DNA of 64,000 bases. It comes from Aquanectria penicillioides. Its lineage: Eukaryota; Ascomycota; Sordariomycetes; Hypocreales; Nectriaceae. The position numbers and the translations under genes were made by a program. Every line of letters begins with the position of its first letter. The stretch's first letter is position 1. The stretch is taken from assembly GCA_003415625.1 (NCBI GenBank), contig PYIU01000006.1, positions 868,001 to 932,000 on the forward strand, written 5' to 3'. The notes beneath the pieces are model-generated. The model saw only the letters and a list, made by a program, of their open reading frames with translations. It was not told the origin of the DNA and made no database searches. This document shows, one piece after another, positions 45,197 through 57,655 of the stretch.

Positions 45197-45625
45197 TTAT
45201 TTCAATGCCATGCCTCCAAATGCCCGATCTAATGCTGCCCCTTGGTCATTCGCCGGGGCTTCTTGCTGCTGCTGAGTTAGACCTGGGTGCGCACCCGGAA
45301 CACCCCCGAAGCCTTGTGACTGTGCCGGCGTGCTCCTCTCTGGCTCCAGTAAGCGTGCTTCGCTATCCAACCAGCCGGGTGCAACTCTTCTCTTCTCGGC
45401 CAGATCTCGGGCCTTGATTCGCTCCTCCAATTCCCTCAGCTCTCGGTCCGCATCCTCCTGCATCTTCGAGACATGCGCCTGGAGAGCGCGGCAAGATGCG
45501 ATGATGTCATCAGGGTGCGCCGCATGGCCGGATGCAGAGACCACGTATTTTGGCTTTGGTTGACCAGCGGGGTCGTCTGAGGCCGCAGAGATGCCTAGAG
45601 ATGAGGCGGGGAGGGCAGATGGCAT
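45197..45625 (-). CDS. Small coiled-coil protein, unknown
   Basis: A single-exon frame of 142 aa from the ATG at 45625; the frame extends upstream without another ATG. Residues 30-55 hold a conserved-looking YVVSASGHAAHPDDIIASC. A charged helix (HVSKMQEDADRELRELEERI, about 60-80) follows, then APGWLDSEARLLEPER and a Gln-rich tail. The composition suggests a coiled-coil subunit of a larger complex. I do not recognise the family. It lies tail-to-tail with the wall-protein gene (178 bp between stops). Confidence 0.68.
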   Translation of the reverse strand: MPSALPASSLGISAASDDPAGQPKPKYVVSASGHAAHPDDIIASCRALQAHVSKMQEDADRELRELEERIKARDLAEKRRVAPGWLDSEARLLEPERSTPAQSQGFGGVPGAHPGLTQQQQEAPANDQGAALDRAFGGMALK

Positions 45626-46209
45626 TGTCTTGTAGTTGTATGAGAGGGTGGTGGCAGTCGGGAGGGATACAAAGGGTGAAACGGTCAAGGGAACCTGCTC
45701 CAGCAGGGGATGAGAGCCTTTCGAGCGGGCGATTAGAGTGGCTGTCTGGCGAATGCTTAATAAGTCTACTTACGAGCGTTGTGCATATTAAGAGTCTAGT
45801 CCTGACCGAATGGCGGGGTGTTACGCAATTCAAAACAAGGCCCTGCAAAGGCACTGCAGGCGGCGATGGTGTCAATGGAGTAAACAAAACCGGTCTTGCG
45901 GATCGCGTCGACGAGTAGGACTGAATTGCGCGGCGTGAGGCGGGAAGCGAAGCCAGGTGCTCTAGGTTGCGGCGGTGACGATGTTGCGGGTTGACAGGTT
46001 GGCGTTGTTCCCCAGAGTGAGCGCTGCGGGTTTCGTCATGCCACAGCGGTCTTGGAGCGCGATAAGCGATAAGCGATAAGCACTCGGGCGTGGCGCCGAT
46101 AAAGCTCCCAGCCCCACGCTGCAACGCTGATTTTCTCCCAGCTGCCTGGTTGACCCCTCCATAATAACCACATCAACGTCCGCCCTCACAAAGCGACAAA
46201 CAATTCACC
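45626..46209. other. Divergent promoter region
   Basis: Between the coiled-coil gene and pICln. GC-rich with a short direct repeat (gcgataa units near 46061-46078). No gene seen. Confidence 0.5.
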
Positions 46210-47167
46210 ATGCTGCCGACCACGATTCGGGCACCTCCTGCCGTCGGGGACTTTATCCCTTTGTCTGAGTACCAGACCCAGACCCCCGAGTCATTCGTCG
46301 GAGGAAAGCCGGTTCTGCACTACCACGCGGTTGGCGCGAAAGCCTGGATCCCAAAATCGCAATGCGGCAACATGGCCGTGTTCCCTGCCGACGCCACCCA
46401 GGCCCCGACCGCTCCTGAGGGCGACAGCATTAACGGTGATGCCGAGGAATTGGTCGAGCAGAAGGTGGACATCTTTGTCAACTCTGAGTCAGTTCTACCC
46501 CCTCATCCCGTGCCATGCGCAGTCGGCATTGCTAACTCGTTACAGCCACTTGACCATCTTCAGCCCCCAAGTCGAGGCTGGCGTTTCGATTCCCTATCCT
46601 TCTATATCAATTCACGCCGTGAAACAAATTGGCGCCCCTGCTCAGGGCAGCCCTACCCAGGCCGTCTGGATGCAACTCGAGTTCTCCGACGGCGGCGCCA
46701 ACGACGATGACTTCAACACCGTGGAGCTGACCATCATTCCCCCCAATGACGGCTCCGAACCCAGTCCGGCCAAGCAGCTATACGAGGCCATGGCCAACTG
46801 CTCCGACTTGCATCCCGACCCCAACGATGGCGAGGAGGACGAGGAGGATGACTATGACCGCATCGTTTTTGAAGGCAGTTCCGAACACGAGGCTATTGAG
46901 GGCTTCGCCGGCGTTCTACGAGGCGCTAGCAATGGCGGATTGCCCCCGCCCATGCCAGGGAGTGGCGGCTGGATTACAGCAGACAATGTCCATGAGTATT
47001 TTGACGAGGACGGAAACTGGAAGGGCCAAGGGGCCGAAGAGGAGGAGGAGGAGGAGCTTGGCGAAGGTGCTGGCAGAGTCCGTGCCCGTGAGGAGGTTGA
47101 AGGAGCGAACGCCGGAGATGAGGGCTCAAAGGATGACCCTGAGAACAAGCGGCCCCGAGTGGATTAA
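46210..47167 (+). CDS. pICln-like methylosome subunit (PH-like)
   Basis: pICln chaperones Sm proteins with PRMT5 for snRNP assembly; the fungal role is inferred. Exon 1 is 46210-46487, exon 2 is 46546-47167. The 58-bp intron starts gtcagt, has gctaac and ends tacag; the junction reads FVNSD-HLTIFSP. The protein is 299 aa. The PH-like fold spans residues 1-190, with PLSEYQTQTPESF, the Leu/Val strand after KVDIFV, the SISIHAVKQ strand, VWMQLEF and ELTIIPPN, then an acidic stretch DPNDGEEDEEDDYD. A C-terminal GGWITADNVHEYFDEDGNW motif precedes a Glu-rich tail and a basic end KRPRVD. All parts typical of pICln are present. Confidence 0.85.
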
Positions 47168-47586
47168 TCAAGCAAAGAAAGTTGGCCAAGGCCGGGACGG
47201 TACTGGAGGAGCACTGGCGTTATCGGTATACAAAACAAACATGTCACGGAGAATGTAGCAGGTCACCAAGAGGCCAATTCAACTGCCACGACGACAATGT
47301 TCAGAGTTATAAATTCCTAATATTAAGGTTACGTCTGACGGGGGTATATCCAAGTCGCCACGCACGAGCCCCCTCCCATATCTATCTGAAATCCTCCACC
47401 AAAAGCCAACCAAAGCCCAAAGTGTATCTGATATACATGAAGAAGTTCAATGTTTCCAGCAAGAAACTAGAGCCATATAAAGAAAAAAGACATGGGGACG
47501 TTCAACAAGATGATGAGCGAGTGAAACGAAGAAAAAAACAAAACAATCCAAATACCGGCACTCGTGCACATGATTCGTCTCCCTCC
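47168..47586. other. Convergent intergenic region
   Basis: 3' flanks of pICln and the Ser-rich membrane protein. No gene seen. Confidence 0.5.
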
Positions 47587-50199
47587 TCACATTAGCAGGC
47601 GCCTGCTCGGCGTCTTGCTGTCACGCTGGTCAGGTGAGCTTGACAGAAACCCGGTGTTGTCGGACATCTCAATGCTGTCCACGCTCCTCCGACACCGGTT
47701 CTCTGCAATCATCGCCTCTACAGTCCTAAGGCTCGACTTGTTCAACCCAAAGACATCTCGGCCCAGGTTCCCACTGCTGCGGCGCGCCTCCCGGAGAGGG
47801 TCCATGGGAATCGACGCGTCGATCTTGGGCATCGGGAGCTGTGGGCAATCGTTATCCTTTCCATCGTCACTCTCGTCCTCTAGAATCCCAATTCCCACCA
47901 AGCTGGAGCGGCTAGCACGGGTGTTTGAGTGACCCAGCGCGTTGTCCCTACCGACAGAGGTGCCCAGCCTGAGGTAGTTCTGGCGACCCATGCTTCCACT
48001 GCGCAAATTGGACTTGGGTGGCGAGAAGCCGCCGTCACGGAGGACAGGCAGGATCGGCGACTGGGGGTCACAATAACCTGAGGAGGCCATGGAGGCAACG
48101 CTATACGAGCTGACCATGCTGTTCATCCGGCGAAGCTCCGCGACGGAGTTGCCCACGGATCCTATACCCATGGCAGAGTCGATGGTGGGAGGGCTAAGCG
48201 GAGGCAATTTGGCACTTCGGAGGGCCCCGTGAGGCTCGAGCGGTCCCGTGGACAGAGCTCGGGAGTCATCCATCAGAAACTCATCATCGTAAATGGAGCT
48301 CACGTTGGAAGCCACAGACATCTTCCTCAACTGCCGCGAAAAGTCACGCCTGGGTAGCGGCGATGCCATGACGGACGGATCAACGTGGCTGATATGCTTG
48401 GGGTTCTCTGGATGTGCTCGCTTATGTGCAGAGGGCGGCATGAGGAAGGATACCGTATCTCTATCGTCATAAGACGACAAGTTCATCCCCATTGATGGAC
48501 TGTCCCGGCCAATAGTCACGCAGTTGTATCTATCGGGCTGAGGCAGGTGGTTGTCGGACTTGTTGCCCGAGCTCCAGTCGTCTTCAGGGGGGCCGATGGT
48601 GTCGTCAGAGTCCGACTCCGTCATGGTCGTCACCGAGGGCGTCACCATGCTGGTGATTGAAGGACTGATGGGGAACTCCAGTGCGATTCCGTCTGAGTCG
48701 AGAGCGTTGAACACCTCAAACTCACAAGGATCGGTATCGGTAGGCGGGTCAAGCACGATGGAGAGCATCGGCGGGCCACCAACGGCCTGTGTGCTCACAG
48801 AAGTCCGTTGTAGCAGAGGACTAATCATGCCCGAAGCTTGCTGCGAGGGCTTAGCATTAGCCATCGTCTTCCCATACTCGTCCGCCGATTGAGGTCCGAA
48901 TTTCGAGGGCTTCGGGGCCAACCCCGTCAAATTGTGTTTCACGAAAGGGTCAAATGAGTTGGTTGTATTTTGTGCCCTGCTGGCCTCAGCTCTCTCCTCC
49001 TCCTGCTCACCAACACTATACACCGTTGAGAGGGTGCTCGACTCATCGCTATCGAGGGATTGTGTCCTAACGTGGACGGCGGGCGACAAGTCGGTTTCTT
49101 CGTCCTCAAGGGTTCCCACTGCCTACTCCCCTGGGCTTGCTGGGACTGGAATGGCCTCCAGTCAAACAAAGCTCCTGGGTCGCCTCGGCGATCAAAGATT
49201 GGGTAGCGCTTCCAATAGAGCTAAGTGATGAGTTTCGGCTGTAGTGGGTGTGCGACGGGACGTTGTGGACAGTGACTCTCTCGCTCGAGCTGGTGTTGAC
49301 ACGGCTGATTCGGGCGGTTCCTACAGCGCTATCAGTTCCAACCGTCTTGATAGAGCCGTCTGAGGAGACGCTCTTGTGGCTCTCGACGGAGAACATTTGG
49401 TAGGCGAGGGATTTTCTGTCTTGACGGGTGAACGAGGCTTGCCTTCGCGTAGGCGTCGCTCCGTGGATCGCAAAATGTCGTTCAAGTTGGAGTCGGTGAT
49501 GGATTGTCGAACCAGAGGTTGGATAGGAGGCCGAACCTTGACGAGAGTGTCGTTTGCATCAGCTGCGGGCACGAGCGCAGGCGCAGTCTTGCTCCTCTGA
49601 AGCTGCGCATCATCTTGTCTCTTCTGCACGCAGATAGTCTCCTCCGGTGTCTGGTATATCGACACCGTCGGCTCACACGGAGAGCTGCAATCCGACGTGC
49701 CCTTTTCGGCGTCTGTATCATCAAGCATGATACTTGGCAGCGTTGGCGCCGCTGGCAGCTTTCCGATCCAGCTGTCTCTGCTGAACCAGCTGTCCCGGAA
49801 GCCCTTGTTGACCTTGGGTCCGTGGAACTTGTCCTCCTCAACCCAGCTGCGCGAACGCCTCCTGTTTCCAAAGGCGAAGCTCTGATACGCCGGCAAGGGA
49901 GGGAGTACCGGGGGAAGATTCGGGGAGAGACCACTAGTCGACTGGGCCATGACATATTTTCGCCTTTTGAGCCGCTTGGTGAATCCGAAAGGGCCGCATT
50001 TCCTGTTGTCGTCGGACACTTCGTAAACTGTTGTAGTATACTCGTTGTCGGGACGAGTCTTGATCCACCACGAGAGCAGCAGCCCGACACAAGTGAAGAG
50101 CAGGATCGCGCCGCCAATTGAGAACGTGAGCAGCCATCCTAGTCCTAGGCTATTGGATGACACCTCCTTCTCCCTGTGGAAGAGCGAGGGAAAACTCAT
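47587..50199 (-). CDS. Single-pass membrane protein with long Ser-rich tail; frame broken twice
   Basis: A large Pezizomycotina protein of unknown function. The first frame starts at 50199 with a short N-terminus and one TM helix (LGWLLTFSIGGAILLFTCVGL), a basic cytosolic side, and then WVEEDKFHGPK, NLNDILRSTERRLREG and SPSRATRASPQ. It stops at 49321. Coding resumes in another frame (VSSDGSIKTVGTDSAVGTA ... SLSSIGSATQSLIAEATQEL) that stops at 49106. It returns to the first frame from about 49119 (TLEDEETDLSPAVHVRTQS, then SVAELRRMNSMVSSYSVASM) to the stop at 47587. No good intron joins these frames. Two opposite one-base shifts, one at about 49320-49440 and one near 49120, would restore a single chain of about 870 aa. 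Assembly error, a real lesion or unusual splicing are all possible. Confidence 0.7.
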
Positions 50200-50995
50200 G
50201 TAGTGGCATCTGCTGCTGCATTCGAGGCCAAAATGTCGTCAACTTCTCATCAACGCTCTGCCTGTACAGGGTCGCGTGCATGAGAGTAGGAAGGAAGCGA
50301 GAGAGAGAGCAAAAGGGAGCAAGAGAAATCTCTCAAACCCCTTCACTGAAAGGTGGGAAGCTGTCTACTTTGTTCCCTGAGGCTATGGTTGGTTGCGGCC
50401 CAAGACCATTGTGAGGTTATTTCAATAGTTTCACCGCAATATCAGGAGGAATGCGTTGCTATATCCTACCCATTCCAAGGCCGGCCAAAGGACAGTCCCT
50501 CCACAAGACATATGGAGATAGGGGGCCGATTAGAGTGGCCAAATCATGGATCCCTCGTGGGTCTTCATCTAAGTCGCATACCTTGTAGATCATTGCTAAA
50601 TAAAATCAGGGCGGTCGAGAACACATCGCGTGAAGCAAACCAGCATATACGCACTCGCCCACACCGCCAAACCACGTGAAGCATCACGAGAGAGAAAATT
50701 GATGTGCAACACCAGGTTGCCCTTTTATATATTTTTTTCCTTTTTTTATCATTCATCATTCCGGTATCTGTGCATGCGTAGCTAACTCTCTAAGTGCGCA
50801 AAATCCCAAAGAAACTGGGCGCTGATCATCGCATATCAAGAAAAACGAACCTCCGGCTGCCAAATGCTCCTCAAACCATGCTACCCATGCGTCCGGCTCC
50901 TGTCCAGAGTGCAGAAATTTCAAAATCGACCGTAGTTGATGATGTTATTTTTTTCAGACAGTTTTTTTTTGTATTTGTTACCTTCTTTCACCCGT
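50200..50995. other. Intergenic region
   Basis: Promoter of the Ser-rich membrane protein and 3' flank of the DUF1996 gene. Poly-T runs near 50730-50750 and 50960. No gene seen. Confidence 0.5.
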
Positions 50996-52797
50996 TCAGT
51001 AATGTGGGTGTCCATGTCCATGGGGGTGGAGGAAACGACGTCTGTTTTTTGGGCTTGGCTCTGAAACCACAGCTGTAGATGTGACCGTCACAGTGACGGT
51101 GAGGTCTTGAAGTTGGGTCACGTAAACAGTGTCCTCCTCCCATAGAATCTCACTCACGACATTTCCATTGGTAATGTACTGAGTGCTCCAGTAACTCTTA
51201 GTCGAGCTGGGTGCTTGGGTAGTAGCAGCAGACTGGGCAGAAATGACCGCACTGCTTACTCCAGCTGCTTGGACTTCAGCAACAGCAGAGGAAGCGGTTG
51301 AAAGCACGGAGTTCGAGGTAACTGTTGAGGTCGAGGCTGCCGGGTAGTAGCAACACTACCAGACATGGCCTTCTCCTTGAAAACCTGACCAGGAAGAGGA
51401 GATGCCGAGTTGGTTGCGGACTCGCCAGGGGCATAAGTCAGTGTTGGCGCGGAACCACTACTAGACGTCGCCGTGGCTGTCACAGATGCACTGACAATCT
51501 CACTCGTTCCATCTCCGTAAGTGATTTGCACATCGCCAGGCAGGGTACTCATGGGTCCCTCGACATCTTCCTTGGATAGGGCGGTGGGTAGCGTCATCGA
51601 GCAAGTGGTGGCCTTGCTCTCATCAACAACGTTGAAGAGTGAGCAATCTTCAATACGACCAGTTGCGCTCGTGCAAGTTTGGATGGCCGACTGCAGGAAT
51701 TCTGGATCCCAGCCCATGATAAAGTCGGCATGGTACCCGTAGCCTTCCAACATGTTAGCTTGATGCTGAGCAACACCAGAAAAATAACTCACCAGTAGTG
51801 TCGCCATTGGCAATGACAAACTCTCCGTTGCGGCTGGAGTAGGACGCGGTATCCCAAATAACCTCGTACATAAGACTAGGTAGGCGAACGGGATAGTCGT
51901 CGGGGCAGGTTCCGGTCATGACCAGGTCAGGGAATGCGACGTGGCTCTTGTGGTCATCACTGTCCGTGTTGTCGCCTCCTTTCCAGCAGGAGGGGAACAT
52001 GATCTCGAAGCGCAGACCATCCTTACAGTTGGCGTCGAGATAAGCTTTATCGGGCATGTAATGGCGGTAGAGTGTGCCCTCAGGGGTCTTGTCATAGTTC
52101 AAGCAATTGAATCCCAAAGCGCGCTGGGCCAAGGTTGATTGGTTTGTCTGACCAAGAGACTCCCAAAGAGATTTCTCTGGGTCGGGTTGGCTTGGGTCTC
52201 CAGCGGTATATGATCTCCTCGTAGTGGTTCCTGACAGCATTCTGAAGTTGTTGGGGAATGTGGTAATATTGTCGCCATATAGGAGGTAGTATCTAACAAA
52301 TGTTAATCTCGTAAACTTGAATACGGCCAATTCAATGGCTTCGGGCAAGCTCGGGACTTACGCTAACATGCCACCAACTTGGGTGACAAGTTCATATTTC
52401 CCAGTATCGCTGTCCTTGAAGTAAAGCGCGGGGTGCCAATACGAAGATTTATCTTGGGTTACACGACAAGAAGTGCAGTCTCCATTTCTAAGGTCGTCGC
52501 TAGTGACAGTCTCGGCAAATCCTACGAGGTGTCAGTTCTGCAGGTTCAAAGGTTGCGACAGAGGTAGGGTTAAAACAGAAATAGTGACAACACCATCTTC
52601 TTTAATTGAACTGCCGCGATTCATGCCACAAACTTACCCGAAGATCCGTGAATGGCGTGTGCGTGTGCGGAAATCTTTCCAGGGTCAACAATGGGATCAA
52701 TTCGAGCGACGCCAACACGACCAGGGCATTCCATGCGCCAGAAGGCATGGGCGCCGCCAATGAGGCCCGCAGATATAGCGACAAGAGATTTGAGCAT
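50996..52797 (-). CDS. Secreted DUF1996 protein with His-rich C-terminus
   Basis: Five exons: 52797-52638, 52521-52362, 52292-51793, 51743-51390, 51336-50996; introns are 116, 69, 49 and 53 bp. The spliced protein is 504 aa. The first 18 residues are a signal peptide (cleavage after AHA). The DUF1996 domain spans about 19-340: FWRMECPGRVGVARIDP, ISAHAHAIHGSSG-FAETV, CRVTQDKSSYWHPALYF, FEIMFPSCWKG, DLVMTGTCPDDYPVRLPSL and GYGYHADFIMGWDPEFLQSA. A Ser/Thr/Ala-rich tail follows and the protein ends FLHPHGHGHPHY. The first three introns have good signals. The fourth (donor gtcagg, acceptor cggcag) is the least certain but is needed to keep the tail in frame. The biochemical function of DUF1996 is unknown. 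Confidence 0.88.
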
Positions 52798-55700
52798 GGT
52801 GGCTAAGAGTATCCACGCTCGGGGAGTGATGTTGGTGGGTAGTGTGGTGAACGGTTTGTGGACAGTGCGGTTGAAGAGCGAACGGCGCAACGAGGCTATC
52901 TAAACGGTCGGTTAGCGTTGTTGAAGCTGGAAGAAATCAGGACGTAGCTGCAATGTGAGAGGAGAGCGAAATGAATGGTTTCGGGGAGGCAAGAGCAGTT
53001 CTCAATAGTTGTTGACAAGAATAGCAGGAGCGCTTAGACAGCCAGCTGACAGCGAATAACCAGTGGCTTAACGTCGAGTTATCGCGACGCTGAGGTGAAT
53101 CTTTGCCTTAGTAGCCAGGGTTTCCATGATCCTCCCACGATATAGTGACTTTTTTCCTCTCCTGACTCCTCAAATGCGTGGTGAAAGAGTGAAGTGTGAA
53201 GTTGCTGGCGGGTCATGGGTGTAAGTGGAAGTGGACTCACCAAGGCGAATCTACTCGTTGCGGGTTCGTTTGCCCAACGGTTGGTGGCCCTTAACTTCCC
53301 CCCTTGGTGATCCTCCCTTATCAAAAGGGATCTTTAATCCGCAAATTGAGAAAAACGATTTCAAAAGGGAACCTCGGAGGTTAGATTTTGGCCAAGACCC
53401 GGATCTCTTTAGTTCTTCAGGGAAGAGGTGGTCGTGCAACCCTTTCCAGCCCCGCTGAGGTTTTGAGACTCAAGATTCCAGAGCGCGGTCGAGTCCCGAC
53501 GTCACGGCACTGCCACGCTGGTCTTAATTCGCGTCACGGGCCCGCGTAAATGGCTGGTCGGGCACTAATCGGTACGAAATGCGGCGAAAGAATGCCTTGT
53601 CAATGGTGTCAGTGGCGACTCCGAGGGTCTTGTCTACGATGACTCCGTTGAAACTGTCTCACGATCAAACGCTCGTCGCTCCAACAAAACGTATTCCAAT
53701 TTGGACCGCTAAGGTTTTCAAATCCGGGGAATAAAAGTAGCAGGACTTTTTCAGGTGATGAGATGGAGATTGTGAGAATTGTTAGTGAGTAGCGTGCGGT
53801 GAGGTTGGGTTGCGGTGGTTAAGCAATGGTCCACGAAGGTCCAGGACAATCTTGTGAGCACAATAGTTCGGCTGGGCCGACAGTTGTTCAGAACCGGTTT
53901 CCAAAGTTGGCGATACGAATGAAGCCGACTTTGTTCGAGGCGTTGCGGGTTGTTGTTGTTGTTGTGCAATGGTCTCGTTGTTCCTCCTTTCCAACAGTCC
54001 AGATGAGGCAAGCTCAAGGCAACAATAAAGGCTCTCAGAGAATGAATCGAATACGCAAAGTAAAGAATGGTTCACCCGCACTCGACTAGGGCACTAAGCG
54101 ATTGTCTTTTGAAATTGACGAGTAGTAGCGAATGTGGTCGACCTGTGAGGCAAGGAATGCAGTTGAGGACGATCGGCAGAGAATGGCAAGGGGAGTGCGA
54201 GGTGCAAGTGGTAGGACGAAACGAACGGAAGGGCTCCTAAGAATTCGAGCCAGCTCGGCTGCAAAAGAGAGGGTGAGAGAAAAAAAGACTCCCAAGGAAA
54301 AGAGAGACGAATGGAAGGGATAATAATGAGGGGAAACGAATGAAGGGAAGACTATGGCGAAACAACTAGTTTGAAAGGGTGGGCTGAGCGGAAGCAGAGC
54401 CCACGAGAGTGGCCCGGGCGTCGACAGACAAAGTCATTATTTTCCGCATGGCCCATGCCCATGGTCATGTCCATACCCATACCCATACCCATACCCATGC
54501 TTCTACGTTCTCTGTCTCTGGCTACGATTCTCATTCTGGTCCTCGTGCTCGTGGTTTTGGAGGGAGGCTCACAGCTTCCAGGGGCGACCAAAGAAAGGGT
54601 CTCAGTACGGCGCGGCGCAGCCAAGGGGTCCCTTCTGCCCCGGAGGGCGTCGCAAGCAAGATTGGATCAGTTCCAAGGGTCAACCTACAAGGGGCCAGTT
54701 CGCCGTTTCGCCGTCCTGGGCAAGTCGAGCAGTGTGATACCGCACGCGAGCCAGCATATGCCTGTAACGTCGGGCGATCGACCAACTGGAAGTCCACAAG
54801 CTGGTGCAGCATCCCGTGCGGCCCAAGTCGCAAATACATGGCTGAACGCTTGGAGTCACGCGAGCCATGCAGGTACCAGCAACTTATGTCAAGAAATAGA
54901 ACGGGTCCCATCCTGGTCCTGATGATCCAACACCCAGATCTTGGTGAGAGGGAACGGATTTACAGCCAAGGATGGCTTGGGCGGATGCCAGGGAATGGCG
55001 TCTGGGCAGGGGGTGGGCTTTGGTGGTGTCTGGGGGGTGTCCGGGGGGCATTACAGGGGCGTGAGTGGACTCTTGTTTGAATCCATGGTCCAGGCTCTCA
55101 GAGCCTTTTACCACTGAAAGGTCACCAGACTACGCGGCTCATCGCCCTGGAATCTCCGGGGTGGATTCCGTAAGGGGACACTCCCGTCACCACTCCATTG
55201 CTGAACTCATACATGTAGGCATAGCTGCGAAATGAGAATAAAGCCCAAAAATAGGTATGGATTGGATTTCTTGCGCGTTGCATGAACAGAAATGCTTCTG
55301 ACGTGTTGAAGGCTCCACCACGTGTATGTGTGTTTGCGTATGTTTGTGATGCAGATTGCCATGTCACGCAAAAATTAAAAATCGAGGACAGCGCAGCACA
55401 GCCGGAGGGACAAACGTTGTGTACCAACACCAACACCAATACAACACATATTCCGCATGGCATACCGCATCCATGTACAGATACAGTCCAACACACAAAC
55501 ACAGCATGCGTAAGCGACTGGGGAGGATTCTCTCTCGCGCAATGGAAACGGGAGCCTGGGCCAGGCAATTAATTTCCCGGATGCGCTTCGCTTTTCTGCA
55601 ATTTGGGCTCTCGTACGAATAGGACGAGGGTTCGGAGCATCACTCCAGCCAGGGTCGGAACTAATGCCAGGGCGGTTAGCGACTCAGTATGACGCTGTCG

Positions 55701-57655
55701 CATGTATCTGGCCCTGAGACGGCGGGATTGCGTGTGGCTGGTGGACGGCTAGCGTCTAATGCTTCCAATACTCTCCCTGGTATCACACGCGACCAATGAT
55801 GGAATAACCGATATCCGGGACCGAATGGGCGTCAGGTTCGGAGCTTTCAGGTGTCTTGGTACTCTGTCCGCAACGTGCCGGTTTTCTTCTTTCTCGCCGT
55901 TCATCCGCTCTCTGCTTGTTTCGTCTGCATCCCAGCTGTCTATCCCTGAAACGGGTTTCAAGTTACTCCAGGGCCAATCAGGCGGCCTCAATCACTCACT
56001 GGCGAGCCCCCCACCCACTCGGACGTCTCGACGACAGAGTGGGAGCGGCTGCAGGCACTCAAGCGCTGCCGATGGAACCTAGCCGGCAAACGGTGACATG
56101 AAATGAAGAGCCTCCACCCCCAATCTTCCCTTGCACGTCGCTATAGCCAGTGTGAGTTGCAAGATCACTCCTGTAGGCAGTCACCCCAAAGGAGCCATCC
56201 TCGTCGCCAGTTGGTTTTACAAAAACCCGCCATGGAGCTGTCAGGACGTCCATCTGCATGAATCCCTCGAATTCAATGGCCGCGCAATCAAATCCCACCA
56301 ACCTCATCAAATCTCATCTTCTCATCCCCTAGCCTCGGGCCGCCCAAGGGCCAGGGCGCATGGAGAAGTAAATACACGTATCCAAGTTGCTTGCGTTGGT
56401 GCTTTCTGATTGACCACGGAACCTTGGTCTCGATTCCCAGTTACACCAACGCCACGCAGTGGTTGGCCTGAAGGGCGGATCTAGATTCATAGTGCTGATA
56501 TTGAGCGCAGGTATCCTAGCCCAATCAGCATTATTCGACACTGCCCAGTGTGCCGACCACCCGTGTTGCGTACTCCATGTCTTTTATATGGAGTGCTCCA
56601 GGTTGTAAATTAAATACACAACAGCCCACTGAATTTATCATACACAGAACTGCAGTGTCACAAATGATGTGTAGTCCACTACAGTAGACGCAGAATATAT
56701 TCGCGCAGGAGAGGCTCAAGGCCCACTTCCTGACCCAGGAGGTCTCTCAACATATGCTGCGACAGGACGCCGTAGTATTCGTGTCATTATATGTGTCGAG
56801 TATATGCCAGGCTCCAACCCCGACAGCCGGCTAGGCACCTCCTGACCAAGGGCAGATCTGGTCATGTGGCAGGCGAGAGGCAAAGCGCTCGGACTCGTCT
56901 ACTCCAGCTGAGACAAACGTCTGAGAGCTCAGGAACCTGAGGCAAGATGAAAGTTTGTCATGGTGAGGCTGTATGGAAAGAGAGTTGCTTTTGCGGGGAA
57001 TCCTTAATTCAACCATCAGCAATAATTTATTTGACACAAGTGAGAATTGTAGTTGTGTGTAAGTGAGAGTTTGAAGGGAGGGCAATGGAATACAGCAAGT
57101 TGTAAATGTAAGGATGCAATGCGGTAGTCTAGGAAAATTGATCAGGTTTCGCCGGGAAAAAAATAGGATAAAATATGAAAAATTAATAAGATAATTTAAG
57201 GTTTTGTCTGGTGTTGTTTTATCCACTGATAGCATCTTCATCGGTCACACGAGCAGTCCATGTTTTTTTTGGTTTTTCGTATTTTTCCTGATTCCTATAA
57301 CTTGCGCCTCGCCGGCTTAGTACCCTCATTATCCTCCATTTCTTTCTAAAAATGTCCTCGAAGAAGATCGGCTTAGAGGAAATTTCCTCCACCAATGCCA
57401 TAGCTAAATGTGGCTCAAAGCTTACTCTCTGACATGTTCGGGCCCTATATCGTCTCTCGCCTTGTCCGATATCTGAATGCGAGAATCATGTGATCGTCGA
57501 GCCATAGCACAGCCACAGATAACAGCCCCACATCACAACACGCAGGCCCCTGGATCCGGGGGGTCGCCTCTCAAGCTTGTCAAGCACTTGTGCATGCGAC
57601 CAGCAACACGAACATCTGGTTATGAGCGAAGTTCGATAACCACAATCTCTTCAAG
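52798..57655. other. Long gene-free region, 4.9 kb
   Basis: The longest stretch without a supported gene. It holds a CCATAC hexamer repeat near 54471-54494, AT-rich DNA near 56980-57240 and many short overlapping frames without domains. The two ends are the promoters of the DUF1996 gene and the Swa2-like gene. A gene with many small exons or a non-coding RNA could be hidden here, but I see no positive evidence. Confidence 0.5.
54471..54494. repeat. CCATAC hexamer tandem repeat
   Basis: Four perfect CCATAC units, preceded and followed by related CCATGC/CCATGG units (about 54451-54500). Confidence 0.85.

Noticed and set aside
54371..55080. Overlapping frames with Thr-His repeats at the CCATAC hexamers
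   Set aside because: The repeats arise from the DNA hexamer read in several frames; no frame shows coding signs.
57219..57401. Minus-strand 60-codon frame upstream of the Swa2-like gene
   Set aside because: Short, Lys/Arg-rich, no family and no supporting context; likely chance in promoter DNA.
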